Below, in pieces: positions 50,618 to 60,530 of a DNA stretch of 64,000 bases. Position 1 is the stretch's first letter. Every line of letters starts with the position of its first letter. This DNA is from Lachnospiraceae bacterium (lineage in GTDB: Bacteria > Bacillota > Clostridia > Oscillospirales > CAG-272): positions 1 through 64,000 of the forward strand of contig JAKSPT010000011.1 in NCBI GenBank assembly GCA_024404495.1, written 5' to 3'. The position numbers and the translations under genes are program-made. Under the pieces are notes generated by a model that was not told the DNA's origin, did not search any database, and worked only from the letters and a program-made list of their open reading frames with translations.

Positions 50618-51808
50618 TCAGGGAATCAGCGCAAGCAGACGGGCAAGCTCCGCGAGCAGCTCGCTCTGCGGGACCGTTTCGTCCCCGCCTTCCGGCTCGT
50701 AGGCACGGAAGCGCAGAAGCGCGCCGTCCTCTCCGATTTTCAGACTGACGGCGCTTTCCCCGTCGCCGAGGTCGTAAACCGTCGCTTTTCTTCCGGCAAT
50801 TTCGGTTTCGGTGCGGTCACGGTCGGTAAGGAAGCAGTAGGCAAGGAAATCCTCCTCCGCCATACCGGAAAACGCGTTCAGAACGAACGCTTTGCCGTCC
50901 GACGTATAGCTCAGCGTGCCGAGCTTTGCCAGCTTCGTTCCGTCGCCCTCGCCGTAATCGACCTCGCCCCAGTCCCATTCGACCTCGTCGGCGCCTGCGG
51001 GAAGCCCGGTCAGACCGGTCGTCTCCCGGAAGCTGCGCTCGTTTTCGTCAAGACTTTCGGCGTTTTTGTCGTAGGCGGACATCGCGTGGGAAAGAATTTT
51101 TGCCGTCCCGTCATCCGACGCATTGACGGTAAGCGTCAGCTTTTCGCCCGCTTTCTCGTCGTAAAGGATCAAGGTTCCCTCGCCCGTTCCGATGCCGGCG
51201 ATCCGGTAAACCGATCCGCCTTCTCCGTCGGACGCGGTTTCCACGCGCACGAGGTTCTTTGCCTCTCCGACGACCTTCCACGCAAATTCACCGGAGTTTC
51301 CGATGAGGATCGCAGACGCGCCGTTTCCGGCGCCCGCGAGGGTATAGGGATGCGCGCTTCCCGCTCCGTTTACCGAAAGGGGCTCGTATTCCCAGTATCT
51401 GCTTCCCGCGGCTTCGACCTTGTTTTCGTCGTCGACCGACGCGGAGATCAGGATTTCATAGCGCAGATCGGTCAGCGTGCCCGCTTCCTTTCCGAGCCGG
51501 AAGGAGATCGGGGACGTGCCGATGCCGACGGGTTCAACGCGGAACACGGTACAGCCGCGCTTGTCCTCCGCTTTGCCGACCTTCAGGACCCCTTCCCGGT
51601 ATCCCTCCGCCGTCCAGACGCAGCCCTCGTCAAAATCGCCCTCGATCTTTACGAGCAGCGTGCTGCCCTCGGTACAGTAGGAATAGGAAAAGCGGCATTC
51701 CGGGTCGGAGGCGGGCTGATACTGATTCCCGCCGAGGATCAGGATAACGATCAGAGCGATCACGAGTACGGCAAGGACCGCGCCGATGATCCAAAACGTT
51801 TTTTTCAA
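50618..51808 (-). CDS. Single-pass surface protein of unknown function
   Basis: This 396-residue protein has an N-terminal membrane helix (about 5-26) acting as signal anchor, with the remainder outside the cell. The outer region has two or three beta-rich segments with patterns such as VFRVEPVGIGTSPISFRLG and YRIAGIGTGEGTLILYDEKAGEKLTLTV. These resemble bacterial Ig-like (BIG2-type) repeats. The start is a TTG nine bases after GGAGG. It lies between the giant secreted protein and the RsbW-like kinase in the secretion cluster. No function is assigned. Confidence 0.65.
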   Translation of the reverse strand: MKKTFWIIGAVLAVLVIALIVILILGGNQYQPASDPECRFSYSYCTEGSTLLVKIEGDFDEGCVWTAEGYREGVLKVGKAEDKRGCTVFRVEPVGIGTSPISFRLGKEAGTLTDLRYEILISASVDDENKVEAAGSRYWEYEPLSVNGAGSAHPYTLAGAGNGASAILIGNSGEFAWKVVGEAKNLVRVETASDGEGGSVYRIAGIGTGEGTLILYDEKAGEKLTLTVNASDDGTAKILSHAMSAYDKNAESLDENERSFRETTGLTGLPAGADEVEWDWGEVDYGEGDGTKLAKLGTLSYTSDGKAFVLNAFSGMAEEDFLAYCFLTDRDRTETEIAGRKATVYDLGDGESAVSLKIGEDGALLRFRAYEPEGGDETVPQSELLAELARLLALIP

Positions 51809-51886
51809 GGATAAAAACCTCCAGACGGTTTTCTTTTGGGGAGAAACGCGCCCCGTACCCGCCGGAAAACGGGTACGGGCTGCGCG

Positions 51887-54800
51887 TCAAAGCAGATTTT
51901 TCACGCTGATATTGATCACGACGCTGACGGAAGGCATTTCCTCCGAATAAACGGTGACCTGATACCGTACCGTCTCCCTCGAATCCGCGGGGATGGTCGG
52001 ACGGAAGGTGAAGATGCCGTCCTTTTCGGTCAGGGAGTAATCGCCCTCCCCGTCGGTCAGCGCCGCTTTCGCGGCAAGTCCGAAGCCTTCAAGGGAGCCG
52101 GTGAGCTGTGCTCTGACCGTAACGGTGAAGCCGCTTTCGATCGACAGCTCGGTGCTGCTGCCCTCGGTGACCTTTTTGGAGAATACGGTCTCGCCGTCGG
52201 CGTTGACGTTTCCGAGCGTCGCTTCGATGCGGAGCTCGGAGAGATTGATGAGGTATCCGTCGCCCTCGTTCACGGTGATATGCGGCTCGACGCTGCGGGA
52301 AACGTCGCGGTTATCGACGATCCATTCCGCCTTCGCGGAGCCGAGTGCCCATTCCGCCTTTTCGCCGCCCTTTCCGTGCGGGAAGAGACGGATCGTGCGG
52401 ATCTCGCCGACGTCCGAAAGGAGGATGCGTACCTTTGCCGAGGAGCCGGGAAAGATCTTGCCGGAAACGATATAGGGCGTCACGTCGTCGAACCGGAAGA
52501 CGCGGTCGCCGCCCTCGTCGTCGGTCACGGCGATCTCAATGCCGAGGGTGAGGTCGTTTGCGGTGCCCGCCATCTGCGCGTCGGTGGTGACGGCAAGCGT
52601 GAACGGAACGACCGATTCCGCGGTGCAGGGCGCCGTCGAGACCGCGCGGGTGACCGGGATCTGTCTGGCGACGCTGAAGACGCCGGTGCGTACCGTACTT
52701 CCGTTTTCGGTGACCGAGGTCGAGACCGAGACGGCATTGACCGTCGCGTTGACCGTGCCGACGCCGACGATCATGACCTTTTTCACCTCTTTGACGTAGC
52801 TTTCGCCGAAGGTGATATCCACGGTCTTTCCGGCGCGGATCTCGGTGATCTGCTTATCGGTCAGGAAGACGTAAGGAGAATCGATGACCGTTCCGGTCTC
52901 GTCAAGCAGGGTGGTATAGGCGAAGGCGACCGCGATATCGGTCTTATCCTCCTCCAGAACGGTCGAAGCGGTGTCCGTGCTGAACTGCATCGAGACGGTC
53001 TGGGTCTCTTTTCTGCCCGAATAGCTGGGCTGCGCGGAGATCTCGTTCTGCACGTTGCGGTCGGAGAAGTTGAAATAAAGGGTATCCACGACGACGCCGG
53101 CACGGAGATGCTGCACGACGACGTAGCCGACGTTCAGCTTGCTGTCGCTCCGCAGCCAGATCTGACGGAGGGAGGAAAGCCCTCTCACGTTGACCCCGCG
53201 GACGCTGAGCATATTCTGCGCGGTATCGGCTTTCCACGCGTTGACACTGACCTGCGAATCGCGGTCGGAGATGCCGACCCGATACTTGACGGCGGCGTTC
53301 AGGCTGAACTTGCCGTCCGCGGAGGAATCCTTGGACAGATAAACGAAGAGATTCAGCGTGTCGTCGTCGGAGGTGGGAACGCGCTCGATGTCGGCTGCCA
53401 TCTCGTCGACGTTGACGCTGATGGTGTGCGGCTCGAAGTTGACCGTTCTGTCCTGGATCACGGGCTTTCCGGTCTGCGCGTTGTAAAGGGTCTGAATGGT
53501 ATAGCCGTCGCTCGCGGTCGAACCGCAGATGCGGGTGACTCTCGCGTCTCGCTGGTATTCCCCGTTCGAGTTGATATAGAGGTTGCCGTCCTCGAGGATC
53601 TGATAGATCGTAACGTCGTCGATATGGAGGACGACGTCCTGTCCGTCCGCGCCGACGTGCAGCTCGACCTTATTGATCTGGCTGACGTTGCTGAGCGAAA
53701 CGATGAAGCGGTCGGTCAGCTGTTCCCGGAACATATAGGACGGGTCGATCCTCTTTCTGTTCTTACCGTCCAGATTGATGTCGCCTTCCTGCGTCGTGTC
53801 GTCGGGGACCGTTCTCTGCGCGTAGGAGGCGATCGCCTCCGCGACGTCAACGTGCGCTCTCTCGATCACGCCCGCGGAATTGCGGTATTCGATCGTGGCG
53901 GTCATCGTACCGGTGAACCGCTCGCCGCTGAGGTAGGTGCCCGTCTTGATCGCAAAGAGCAGATTCATCGTCGTGCCCTTGACATTGAACTGATAGGTGC
54001 GCGCCATTTCCGCTTCGGTACGGGCTGCCTGCCCGTCGCTCGTGCCCTGCGCGCCGTTATCCTTGAAGTCGATGCCGATCCAGCCGACGTCGTTGACGCG
54101 CCAGTTTCTGCTGACGCCGCCCTTGGAAAGCTGAATGACCTCGATATAGTCGACGTTCAGCTTATCGTAGACGTTCGTCTCGTCGATGCTGTCGTCCGAA
54201 ATGACGTGGATCGCCTTCAGATCGCCGTAGTCGCGGTTGACCGCGATCACGAAGCTCTCGGTCTGCCCGGCACGGAAGCCGTCGGCGGTGAGCTGCTGAT
54301 TTGCCTGCACGTATCCGCTGCTCCCCTTCTCGAAGATCAGACGGAAATAGAATTTATTGGTCGAGCCGCAGCCCTCGTCGAGGTCGGCGCTCGAATTGCT
54401 CTTGACCTTCACGTTGACCTGATAGCGCTGTCTCGTCTTGGTGAAGCCGAGGTCCTGCAGGGTCTCGTTGTAGGTCATGGATTCGCTGAGCTCTTCCCAG
54501 TTGACGTCCCATTCCTCCGCGTTTCCCCTGCCGTTTTCGTCAAAGGTGACGGTCACGGTCCCGGTCTCCTTGTTGACGAGGGTCCGGTTGCCGTAGAGCA
54601 GCGCGCGGTCGGACGTATCGAAGGAACGGTAAATGCGTCGGTCGGTAATATATTCGCCCGAATACATGGATTCCGCGAGCCATTCGCCCTGACGGTCGGA
54701 GCCGTTCTTCAGACGGTAGATCGACATCGACCGCATCTGCCAGTCGTCCTCGACCGCATCTCCGAGGGTGATCTCCACCTTCTTGAAGCTCGAAACGTCG

Positions 54801-56566
54801 TTGTTGTCCAGCTTGAAGGCAATGCTGCCGCCGGCGGAAACGCCGTTGATATAGGCGATCTCGCTTCCTCCGCCTTCCCAATAGCCAAGGTATTCGGAAA
54901 CCGCTTTCCGCAGCGTGATCTGATCGGTCCATTTTTCGCTGCCGTCCATCGCTTCGTAGCAGAAGCGGACGGTGATGTCGTTCACCGTGCCCGCGTTCGG
55001 CGTGGAATCGGTGGTCATTTCCACGACGTAGCGCTCGGTACCGTCGTCCGGCGTCAGACGGATCCTGTTTTTGTTCTTATCGGTCACCTTCACGAAGTCG
55101 CCCGCGAGCTGGACGGTGGTGCCGCCCGTGATCTCCAGTCCGGTGTAGCTCGGCGCGCAGAAGTAGTAAAGGGGTGTGCCGCTCACGCTGCAGCGGAGCA
55201 TCGCGCCGTCCTGACGGTAAACGACCGCGGTGTCAGCGGCGTTGTAAATGCTGAGACCCGCAAGCGCGATGCTTTCGGTCTCCAGTTTTTTTCTGACCTC
55301 GACCTTTGCCGGATCCGAGAATTTGATATCGTCTGCGGTATCGTCCCGGGAGATGCTGCTGCCGGAGAGCAGCACGGTGTCCGCCGTCACGCCCGAGTCG
55401 GCCTCGGCCTGCGTGCCGAAGGAGACGGAATATCCGACCAGCTCGCTGAAGCCGGGGAATTTGCCGGAAAACGCCATCCGGTCTCCCTGCTGCAGGATGC
55501 CCATCACGTCGCTGTTGATCATCTCGTAGTCGTTCAGGAAGATCCATCCGAGCGCGGAGGTGACGAACGGGATCGTTACCGTATGGTGTCTGCCGAGGAC
55601 GTCGAGATAGATCATCCTGACCGAAAGCGCCTCGACGTTGTAGCGCCGCATCGCCTCGCCCGCGTGTTCGGACATCCCGCAGGGGAGCGAAAACGCTTCG
55701 ATCCCGGCGTTCACGACGTCCGCGAGATCGAGCCGCAGAACGAGCTCGGTATTATCGTTGATATAAGTCTCCCGGCTCAGATCCAGCCCGTATTCCCAGC
55801 TGTCGTCTCTGCCGAGGCGGAAGAGCTTGTCGCTCTCGCCGACGCTGAAATTCATCACGCCGTCCTCGGGCACCGTCATCCTCGCGAGCTGTTCCCCGTC
55901 GAAGTCGACGTACAGACCGAAGGAATAGAAGCCCGACGTTTCCAGACCGTAAAGGGTCCTCACGTGGTAGAGCCGGATATCCTCGCCGCTCCATTCCCCG
56001 TTCAGCCCTCCCGCGGTATCGTACCGGAGGAAGACGTCGATCCCGACCACCCGGGCGATCGGAAGCAGCGTGCGGAAAACGAACTGTGAGGTGGAATATG
56101 AGGGGAGCCCGTTCAGATACCCGGAAAACACGCTCGCCCTGAACGGATCCGCCGAGCTCTTCCCGTAACCCGACATTTTCCGGACGGATCTCGTCCGGTC
56201 GGCGTAAAGCACGTCGGCATAGGGTTCCAGCAGCTTGAAGCCCTGCTCGCCGCTGTCCTCGTTCGGGAACAGATATTCGGTGTGGTAAGTCCCTTCGGTA
56301 TCCTGATAGCGCACCGAAATATAGGAAACGGCGTCGCCTGCCTGTACTCCGGTGGAAACCGAAAGGATATAAAAGGTTTGATCGGAAACGTCTTTTCCCT
56401 TCCGGTTCAGATCCGGAAGAAGCGCGTTCCGCGCGGTCGTTTCCTGCGTCCCTCCGGCAGCGGAGATCGGCACGACGACAGAAAGAAGGGTCAGAACGCA
56501 AAGCAGCGCGGCGGCAAGACGTACCGTCAGCCTTTTCAACCCGTTCCTTCCGTTGGTTTTTTTCAT
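51887..56566 (-). CDS. Giant secreted protein with tandem PLAT-like repeats
   Basis: This 1559-residue protein has a Sec signal peptide (basic start, hydrophobic stretch about 16-33, probable cleavage near ISAAGG at 34-39) and no LPxTG or C-terminal membrane helix. It is built from about six recurring modules. Each contains a strand motif like VRYQDTEG or FCYEAMDG, then a later motif of the form F-x-hydrophobic-x(6)-I-K-x-V-x-I followed by a W/D-containing strand. Examples lie at residues about 160-203, 580-619, 770-813, 950-990, 1125-1157, 1243-1282 and 1370-1417. The second motif resembles PLAT/LH2 beta-sandwich domains, which bind lipids or proteins. It lies 43 bp after the STAS gene in the type IV secretion cluster. 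It could be a surface adhesin or an exported substrate. Confidence 0.65.
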   Translation of the reverse strand: MKKTNGRNGLKRLTVRLAAALLCVLTLLSVVVPISAAGGTQETTARNALLPDLNRKGKDVSDQTFYILSVSTGVQAGDAVSYISVRYQDTEGTYHTEYLFPNEDSGEQGFKLLEPYADVLYADRTRSVRKMSGYGKSSADPFRASVFSGYLNGLPSYSTSQFVFRTLLPIARVVGIDVFLRYDTAGGLNGEWSGEDIRLYHVRTLYGLETSGFYSFGLYVDFDGEQLARMTVPEDGVMNFSVGESDKLFRLGRDDSWEYGLDLSRETYINDNTELVLRLDLADVVNAGIEAFSLPCGMSEHAGEAMRRYNVEALSVRMIYLDVLGRHHTVTIPFVTSALGWIFLNDYEMINSDVMGILQQGDRMAFSGKFPGFSELVGYSVSFGTQAEADSGVTADTVLLSGSSISRDDTADDIKFSDPAKVEVRKKLETESIALAGLSIYNAADTAVVYRQDGAMLRCSVSGTPLYYFCAPSYTGLEITGGTTVQLAGDFVKVTDKNKNRIRLTPDDGTERYVVEMTTDSTPNAGTVNDITVRFCYEAMDGSEKWTDQITLRKAVSEYLGYWEGGGSEIAYINGVSAGGSIAFKLDNNDVSSFKKVEITLGDAVEDDWQMRSMSIYRLKNGSDRQGEWLAESMYSGEYITDRRIYRSFDTSDRALLYGNRTLVNKETGTVTVTFDENGRGNAEEWDVNWEELSESMTYNETLQDLGFTKTRQRYQVNVKVKSNSSADLDEGCGSTNKFYFRLIFEKGSSGYVQANQQLTADGFRAGQTESFVIAVNRDYGDLKAIHVISDDSIDETNVYDKLNVDYIEVIQLSKGGVSRNWRVNDVGWIGIDFKDNGAQGTSDGQAARTEAEMARTYQFNVKGTTMNLLFAIKTGTYLSGERFTGTMTATIEYRNSAGVIERAHVDVAEAIASYAQRTVPDDTTQEGDINLDGKNRKRIDPSYMFREQLTDRFIVSLSNVSQINKVELHVGADGQDVVLHIDDVTIYQILEDGNLYINSNGEYQRDARVTRICGSTASDGYTIQTLYNAQTGKPVIQDRTVNFEPHTISVNVDEMAADIERVPTSDDDTLNLFVYLSKDSSADGKFSLNAAVKYRVGISDRDSQVSVNAWKADTAQNMLSVRGVNVRGLSSLRQIWLRSDSKLNVGYVVVQHLRAGVVVDTLYFNFSDRNVQNEISAQPSYSGRKETQTVSMQFSTDTASTVLEEDKTDIAVAFAYTTLLDETGTVIDSPYVFLTDKQITEIRAGKTVDITFGESYVKEVKKVMIVGVGTVNATVNAVSVSTSVTENGSTVRTGVFSVARQIPVTRAVSTAPCTAESVVPFTLAVTTDAQMAGTANDLTLGIEIAVTDDEGGDRVFRFDDVTPYIVSGKIFPGSSAKVRILLSDVGEIRTIRLFPHGKGGEKAEWALGSAKAEWIVDNRDVSRSVEPHITVNEGDGYLINLSELRIEATLGNVNADGETVFSKKVTEGSSTELSIESGFTVTVRAQLTGSLEGFGLAAKAALTDGEGDYSLTEKDGIFTFRPTIPADSRETVRYQVTVYSEEMPSVSVVINISVKNLL

Positions 56567-56609
56567 AAAGGAAGATCCTCCCGATTATTTCTGCGATATC
56601 CGCCCCGGA

Positions 56610-56909
56610 TCACGAAAAGCTGAACAGCCCCGCGAAGCCGGTCATTTCAAACACTTCCATCACCAGACGGTTGACGTTTTTGAGCACCATTTCGCCCTCT
56701 TTTTTCTTCATCGTAATGTGAAGGCGCTTCAGGGCACGGAGTCCGGCGGATGAAATGTAATCCATCCGTTCCAGATTCAGAACGACGGTCTCGTAACGCT
56801 CCGCCGCCATCATAAAGATCTGTTCCGCTTCCTCCGAGGTAGAGGTGTCAAGTCTGCCCTCGATCAGAAGCTCGCATTTTTTATCGGATTTGACCATTTT
56901 GATCGTCAT
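56610..56909 (-). CDS. RsbV-like STAS anti-sigma-factor antagonist
   Basis: This 99-residue protein is a single STAS domain. The conserved phosphoacceptor segment reads MDYISSAGLRALKRLH (about 49-64), where the second Ser of SSAG is the usual kinase target. Its predicted partner is the RsbW-like kinase encoded at 50107-50523. It lies 16 bp downstream of the VirB4-type ATPase gene and 43 bp upstream of the giant secreted protein gene, so it belongs to the same transcript as the secretion machinery, which is unusual. Confidence 0.9.
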   Translation of the reverse strand: MTIKMVKSDKKCELLIEGRLDTSTSEEAEQIFMMAAERYETVVLNLERMDYISSAGLRALKRLHITMKKKEGEMVLKNVNRLVMEVFEMTGFAGLFSFS

Positions 56910-56925
56910 GATTCCATTCCTCTTT

Positions 56926-59900
56926 TCAGTGATTCATATTGTACCGGATCAGCTCTTCCAGCGTGATCTCAAGCACGTCTTCTCCGTACTCCTCCATCAG
57001 CTCGATCGGGGAGACCGGTTCCATATTCTGTGCTTCCGCCATCAGCATCGTCATGATGTCGAACGTTTCGGGCTTTTCCTCTTCCGCCTTCGTTTCGGTC
57101 CCGGCGGGAGCGGTGACGGGTTCCTTTTCGGTTTCCGCGGTTCTTTCTTCGGTCACGGGGAGGGAAGCCTCGTCCGCGGCGTCGTTCCGGACGCCCTGTC
57201 CGGTCTGCCTTGCCGCGTATTCCTTTTCCATTTCCTCGCGGACCGAGCGGCGGATCTCACGCAGCATCGTGTCGTAGCTGAATCTGCCGAGCAGGTCGCC
57301 GAGCATCTTTTCGGTATCCCCGGCGGGCGCGCCCGACGCGGTATTCGCCGCGGGCTGAACAGGCTCCGCGGGACGGGAGGGCTGCTTTGCCGCTTCCGCC
57401 TCTTCGCGTTCCCTGCGTTCGGTCTCGTATTCCTCCTCGGTCATTTCGAGGAAGGTGACCTTCTTTCCGGTCCTGCGCACGTCCGTGCCGATCGGGAAAT
57501 CTTCCTCGGGGACCGCGGCGTCGTGAAGCGCGCGGCTGTCTCCGACGAAATCGTCCCAGTCGGAAAGCCCGTCCGCTTCTTTTCCGAAGAATCTTGAAAC
57601 GTGGTCCGGTTCCTCAAACATCGAAACCACGTTCTCGGGAGCCTCGATCCTGAAGGTCGAGCGGCTCTGCGGGGACATTACGGTGAACGCCTGACCGCGC
57701 GGAGCGGAAACGATCTGTTCCTGCTCGCTCTCGTTGATCCCGCCCGCCTTTTCGTAAAGCCTGCACAGGTCCTCCATATCGTTGGGGGCGAGTGCGAAAA
57801 TGAAGCTGTACTGGCAGGCGTTGATGATCGCGGTGGACTTGCGGGCGATCTCCTCGCTGCCGACGAAGTCCTTGATGTTCTGCGTGATGACGATCTGCAT
57901 ACCGTTGTATTTCCGGATGCGCTTCGCGAGCTGGAACATAAAGTCGAGGGCGACCGGGTATTTCGCGTCGATGAAGACGTGCGCCTCGTCGATGACCACG
58001 ACGACCTTGCGGTTGGTCTTGTACCGCGTGTTGTAATCGCGGTTCTTGATGATCTCGTTGTCGATGTACTTCAGCACCAGAAGCATCTGCGCGTTCGCGA
58101 TCGTCTGGTTGCGGTTGGAAAGCAGGCTCTGAAAGTTGAAGACGGTGAAGTTTTCCTCGGTGGTGACGGTGCTCGGACCGTTCCAGATGTTGGCGTTTCT
58201 GCCGCCGCCCGAGAACTTCGCGACGTAGTTCATCAGGGTACGCAGCATCGTACGGATGTATTCGTTGTCGGTGGACTGGAATTCACTGAGGATGGCGTCG
58301 TACAGATTGTCAAAGGTGGGGTAATCCTCCGGACCGAGCAGGCTGAGGTCGGTCTCGCTCGTGATGTCCATATTGGTGTACATCCGGTCGATGATCGAGT
58401 TCAGATACTCCATCGCGTCCTTCTCGCAGTCGGGAAGGATCTGACGGAAGAATTCCTCAAGGAACTGGAGGTGAGTGGAATAGCTGCCCGAGACGCCCGC
58501 CTTTTCGGATTCGTCGTCGTCGAGCGCGGTAATAATATGGAAGGGATTCAGTCTGCCCTGCTGGGCGTTGCCGACGTTGATGAACTTGCCGTGGAGGTTC
58601 GCGGCGAGCTCGGAATACTCGTTCTCGGGGTCGAGAATGAAGATCTTCGCGCCGTCGGCGGCGAGGTTGGCAAGCAGGCTCTTCGTGGCGTAGGATTTAC
58701 CGGAACCGGATTTACCGACGATGACCATATTGGAGTTGACGCGCTCGCTGTCGCGGCGGAAGAAGTCGATGAAGACCGGAATGCCGTCCGAGGTGCCGAG
58801 CTTGACGCCCTTTTCGTCCGCAATGTGGGAGAAGACCCACGGATAGGCGGCGGCGACCGAGTTGCCCGGGATGCCGCGCCCGGATTTGTTCAGCGGATCC
58901 CACGCCGAGATCTGCCCGCCGATGAAGGCGTTCACCTGATCGAACTCCATATTGTTCAGACGCAGGTTGTTTTCCGAGTAGATCCTGCGCACGACGCGCT
59001 TCATCCCGTTGATCGGAGAGAGCACGGAAGCGAGCTCCCTGCCCTTTTCCCCGAGCTGCGCGCGGGTGGAGGTGATATCGTACGCGGTGATATAGACGTT
59101 GACGTCAAGGAGGATCTCGTTATCCCCCTGCAGGGTCGAAAGGAGGGTGGAAAGCGTTTCGATGTGATCCTGCAGCTCGATCCGCTTGGAATCCACGCCG
59201 GTCGCCATCAGCTGCCCGCGCAGCTCCTGCAGCGAGCGGTCGATGCCGCGCACCGCTCTCGAGCGGTCCATCGGTCTGCACTTGATAACGACCTTGGTCG
59301 AGGGGACCGACATCACGCTCGCCATCCACGCGTCGTCGACGAGGGAGGGGTAATTGACCACGCGCATATTGTGGGTCAGGATCCCGCTCACGCTGACGGT
59401 ACGGAACTGCATCGAGACCTTTTCGGGCATCGCCCATTCGGCGTAGCGTTCGGGGGCGACGTTTTCCACGTCGCGCTCGTCGAAATCGATTGTGTTCGTA
59501 TATTTCAGAAAGACGGCAAGCTCCTTGGAATCCAGACGGTGCGCGTTCAGCTCCCCGCTGCGGAGACTGTCGATCGCGTTCGCCGCAGAGACGGCAAGCT
59601 GCGATTTGTCGGAGTCGAACAGGACGATATAATACGCCGGTTCCACGACCTTGTCCTCGAAGCAGAGCTCTCTGAGCTCTGTGATGCGCTCGAAGACGAT
59701 CTCGCTTCTCGCCTTGAATTCCTCTTCGGCGAGGCTGCCCGCCTCGTAGGAGGCGCGGAGGTCGTCGATCTTTTTGCTTTCGTTTTTCAGATAGTCGTCG
59801 TAAAGCACGGGGCGCTCGATCTTCACGATATTCGCGGCGTATTCCGCCGGAAGCGCGCGCAGGATCCTGCCGACCCCGTTTTCGATCGAATTGACGCGGC

Positions 59901-60528
59901 GGTGCTCCGAGAAGAAGCGGAATTCCACCGGTCTGATCTCGATCGCGGCACCGTAGTATTCCCCGCCGTACTCGATGAAGTCGTCCTTGATCCCGGTGAA
60001 CGGGACGATCTCGGAAACGTCCTTCGTCTTTTCGGCTTTCTTTGCCTTCTTTTCCAGCTTTTTCGCGGCGCTCTGATTCGCGCGCTTCAGCCAGATGGCG
60101 TCTTCCTCTTCCTTCGTAAGGTTCTTCTTATCCTTCAGCTTCTTTTCGTCCGCGAGATATTCCTCGCGTTCGGCTTTCAGCCTTGCCTTCCGCTGCTCCG
60201 CGGTCTCGGCGGGCGCTTCCCCGTCGGCGGTCTTTTCTTCTTTTCCGGTCAGCTCGCTTTCGCGGACCGTTCTCGAAAAGCGGCGGTTATAGCCGAAATG
60301 GCGCAGGATATGAAGGAAGTAAACGTAGTTCGGTTCGGTATCGAGACGGATGACGAGAATGCCCGTCAGAACGATGATACCGATCAGAAAATACAGCTTG
60401 CCGGGCAGAGACGAGGTCAGCACGAAGACCGCGAGGATCGCGGCGACAAGGATGATGAGGACGTCGGCAAGCGTTACGCCTCGGAACAGCTCGACCTGGA
60501 CCTTTGTTTTACCGGGGATCAGCCTCAT
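56926..60528 (-). CDS. PrgI-VirB4 fusion, type IV secretion ATPase
   Basis: This 1200-residue protein begins with a PrgI-like segment (about 1-85) with two membrane helices (about 20-40 and 46-62). A charged linker (about 95-170) and a VirB4/TrbE-type ATPase follow: Walker A GKSGSGKS (604-611), Walker B VVVVIDEAH (842-850) and ITQNIKDF (881-888). The last 200 residues form an acidic, low-complexity tail with one helical segment (about 1075-1105). In most Gram-positive conjugation systems PrgI and VirB4 are separate genes. It starts two bases after the VirB6-like gene. It should power assembly of, or transfer through, a type IV secretion channel at the membrane. Confidence 0.9.
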   Translation of the reverse strand: MRLIPGKTKVQVELFRGVTLADVLIILVAAILAVFVLTSSLPGKLYFLIGIIVLTGILVIRLDTEPNYVYFLHILRHFGYNRRFSRTVRESELTGKEEKTADGEAPAETAEQRKARLKAEREEYLADEKKLKDKKNLTKEEEDAIWLKRANQSAAKKLEKKAKKAEKTKDVSEIVPFTGIKDDFIEYGGEYYGAAIEIRPVEFRFFSEHRRVNSIENGVGRILRALPAEYAANIVKIERPVLYDDYLKNESKKIDDLRASYEAGSLAEEEFKARSEIVFERITELRELCFEDKVVEPAYYIVLFDSDKSQLAVSAANAIDSLRSGELNAHRLDSKELAVFLKYTNTIDFDERDVENVAPERYAEWAMPEKVSMQFRTVSVSGILTHNMRVVNYPSLVDDAWMASVMSVPSTKVVIKCRPMDRSRAVRGIDRSLQELRGQLMATGVDSKRIELQDHIETLSTLLSTLQGDNEILLDVNVYITAYDITSTRAQLGEKGRELASVLSPINGMKRVVRRIYSENNLRLNNMEFDQVNAFIGGQISAWDPLNKSGRGIPGNSVAAAYPWVFSHIADEKGVKLGTSDGIPVFIDFFRRDSERVNSNMVIVGKSGSGKSYATKSLLANLAADGAKIFILDPENEYSELAANLHGKFINVGNAQQGRLNPFHIITALDDDESEKAGVSGSYSTHLQFLEEFFRQILPDCEKDAMEYLNSIIDRMYTNMDITSETDLSLLGPEDYPTFDNLYDAILSEFQSTDNEYIRTMLRTLMNYVAKFSGGGRNANIWNGPSTVTTEENFTVFNFQSLLSNRNQTIANAQMLLVLKYIDNEIIKNRDYNTRYKTNRKVVVVIDEAHVFIDAKYPVALDFMFQLAKRIRKYNGMQIVITQNIKDFVGSEEIARKSTAIINACQYSFIFALAPNDMEDLCRLYEKAGGINESEQEQIVSAPRGQAFTVMSPQSRSTFRIEAPENVVSMFEEPDHVSRFFGKEADGLSDWDDFVGDSRALHDAAVPEEDFPIGTDVRRTGKKVTFLEMTEEEYETERREREEAEAAKQPSRPAEPVQPAANTASGAPAGDTEKMLGDLLGRFSYDTMLREIRRSVREEMEKEYAARQTGQGVRNDAADEASLPVTEERTAETEKEPVTAPAGTETKAEEEKPETFDIMTMLMAEAQNMEPVSPIELMEEYGEDVLEITLEELIRYNMNH

Positions 60529-60530
60529 CG

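Noticed and set aside
51836..56089. A 1417-codon plus-strand open frame opposite the giant protein
   Set aside because: It is a mirror of GC-rich codon use in the minus-strand gene. It has no ribosome binding site, and its Arg/Asp/Val-rich translation has no domain. The minus-strand frame has a signal peptide and ribosome binding site.
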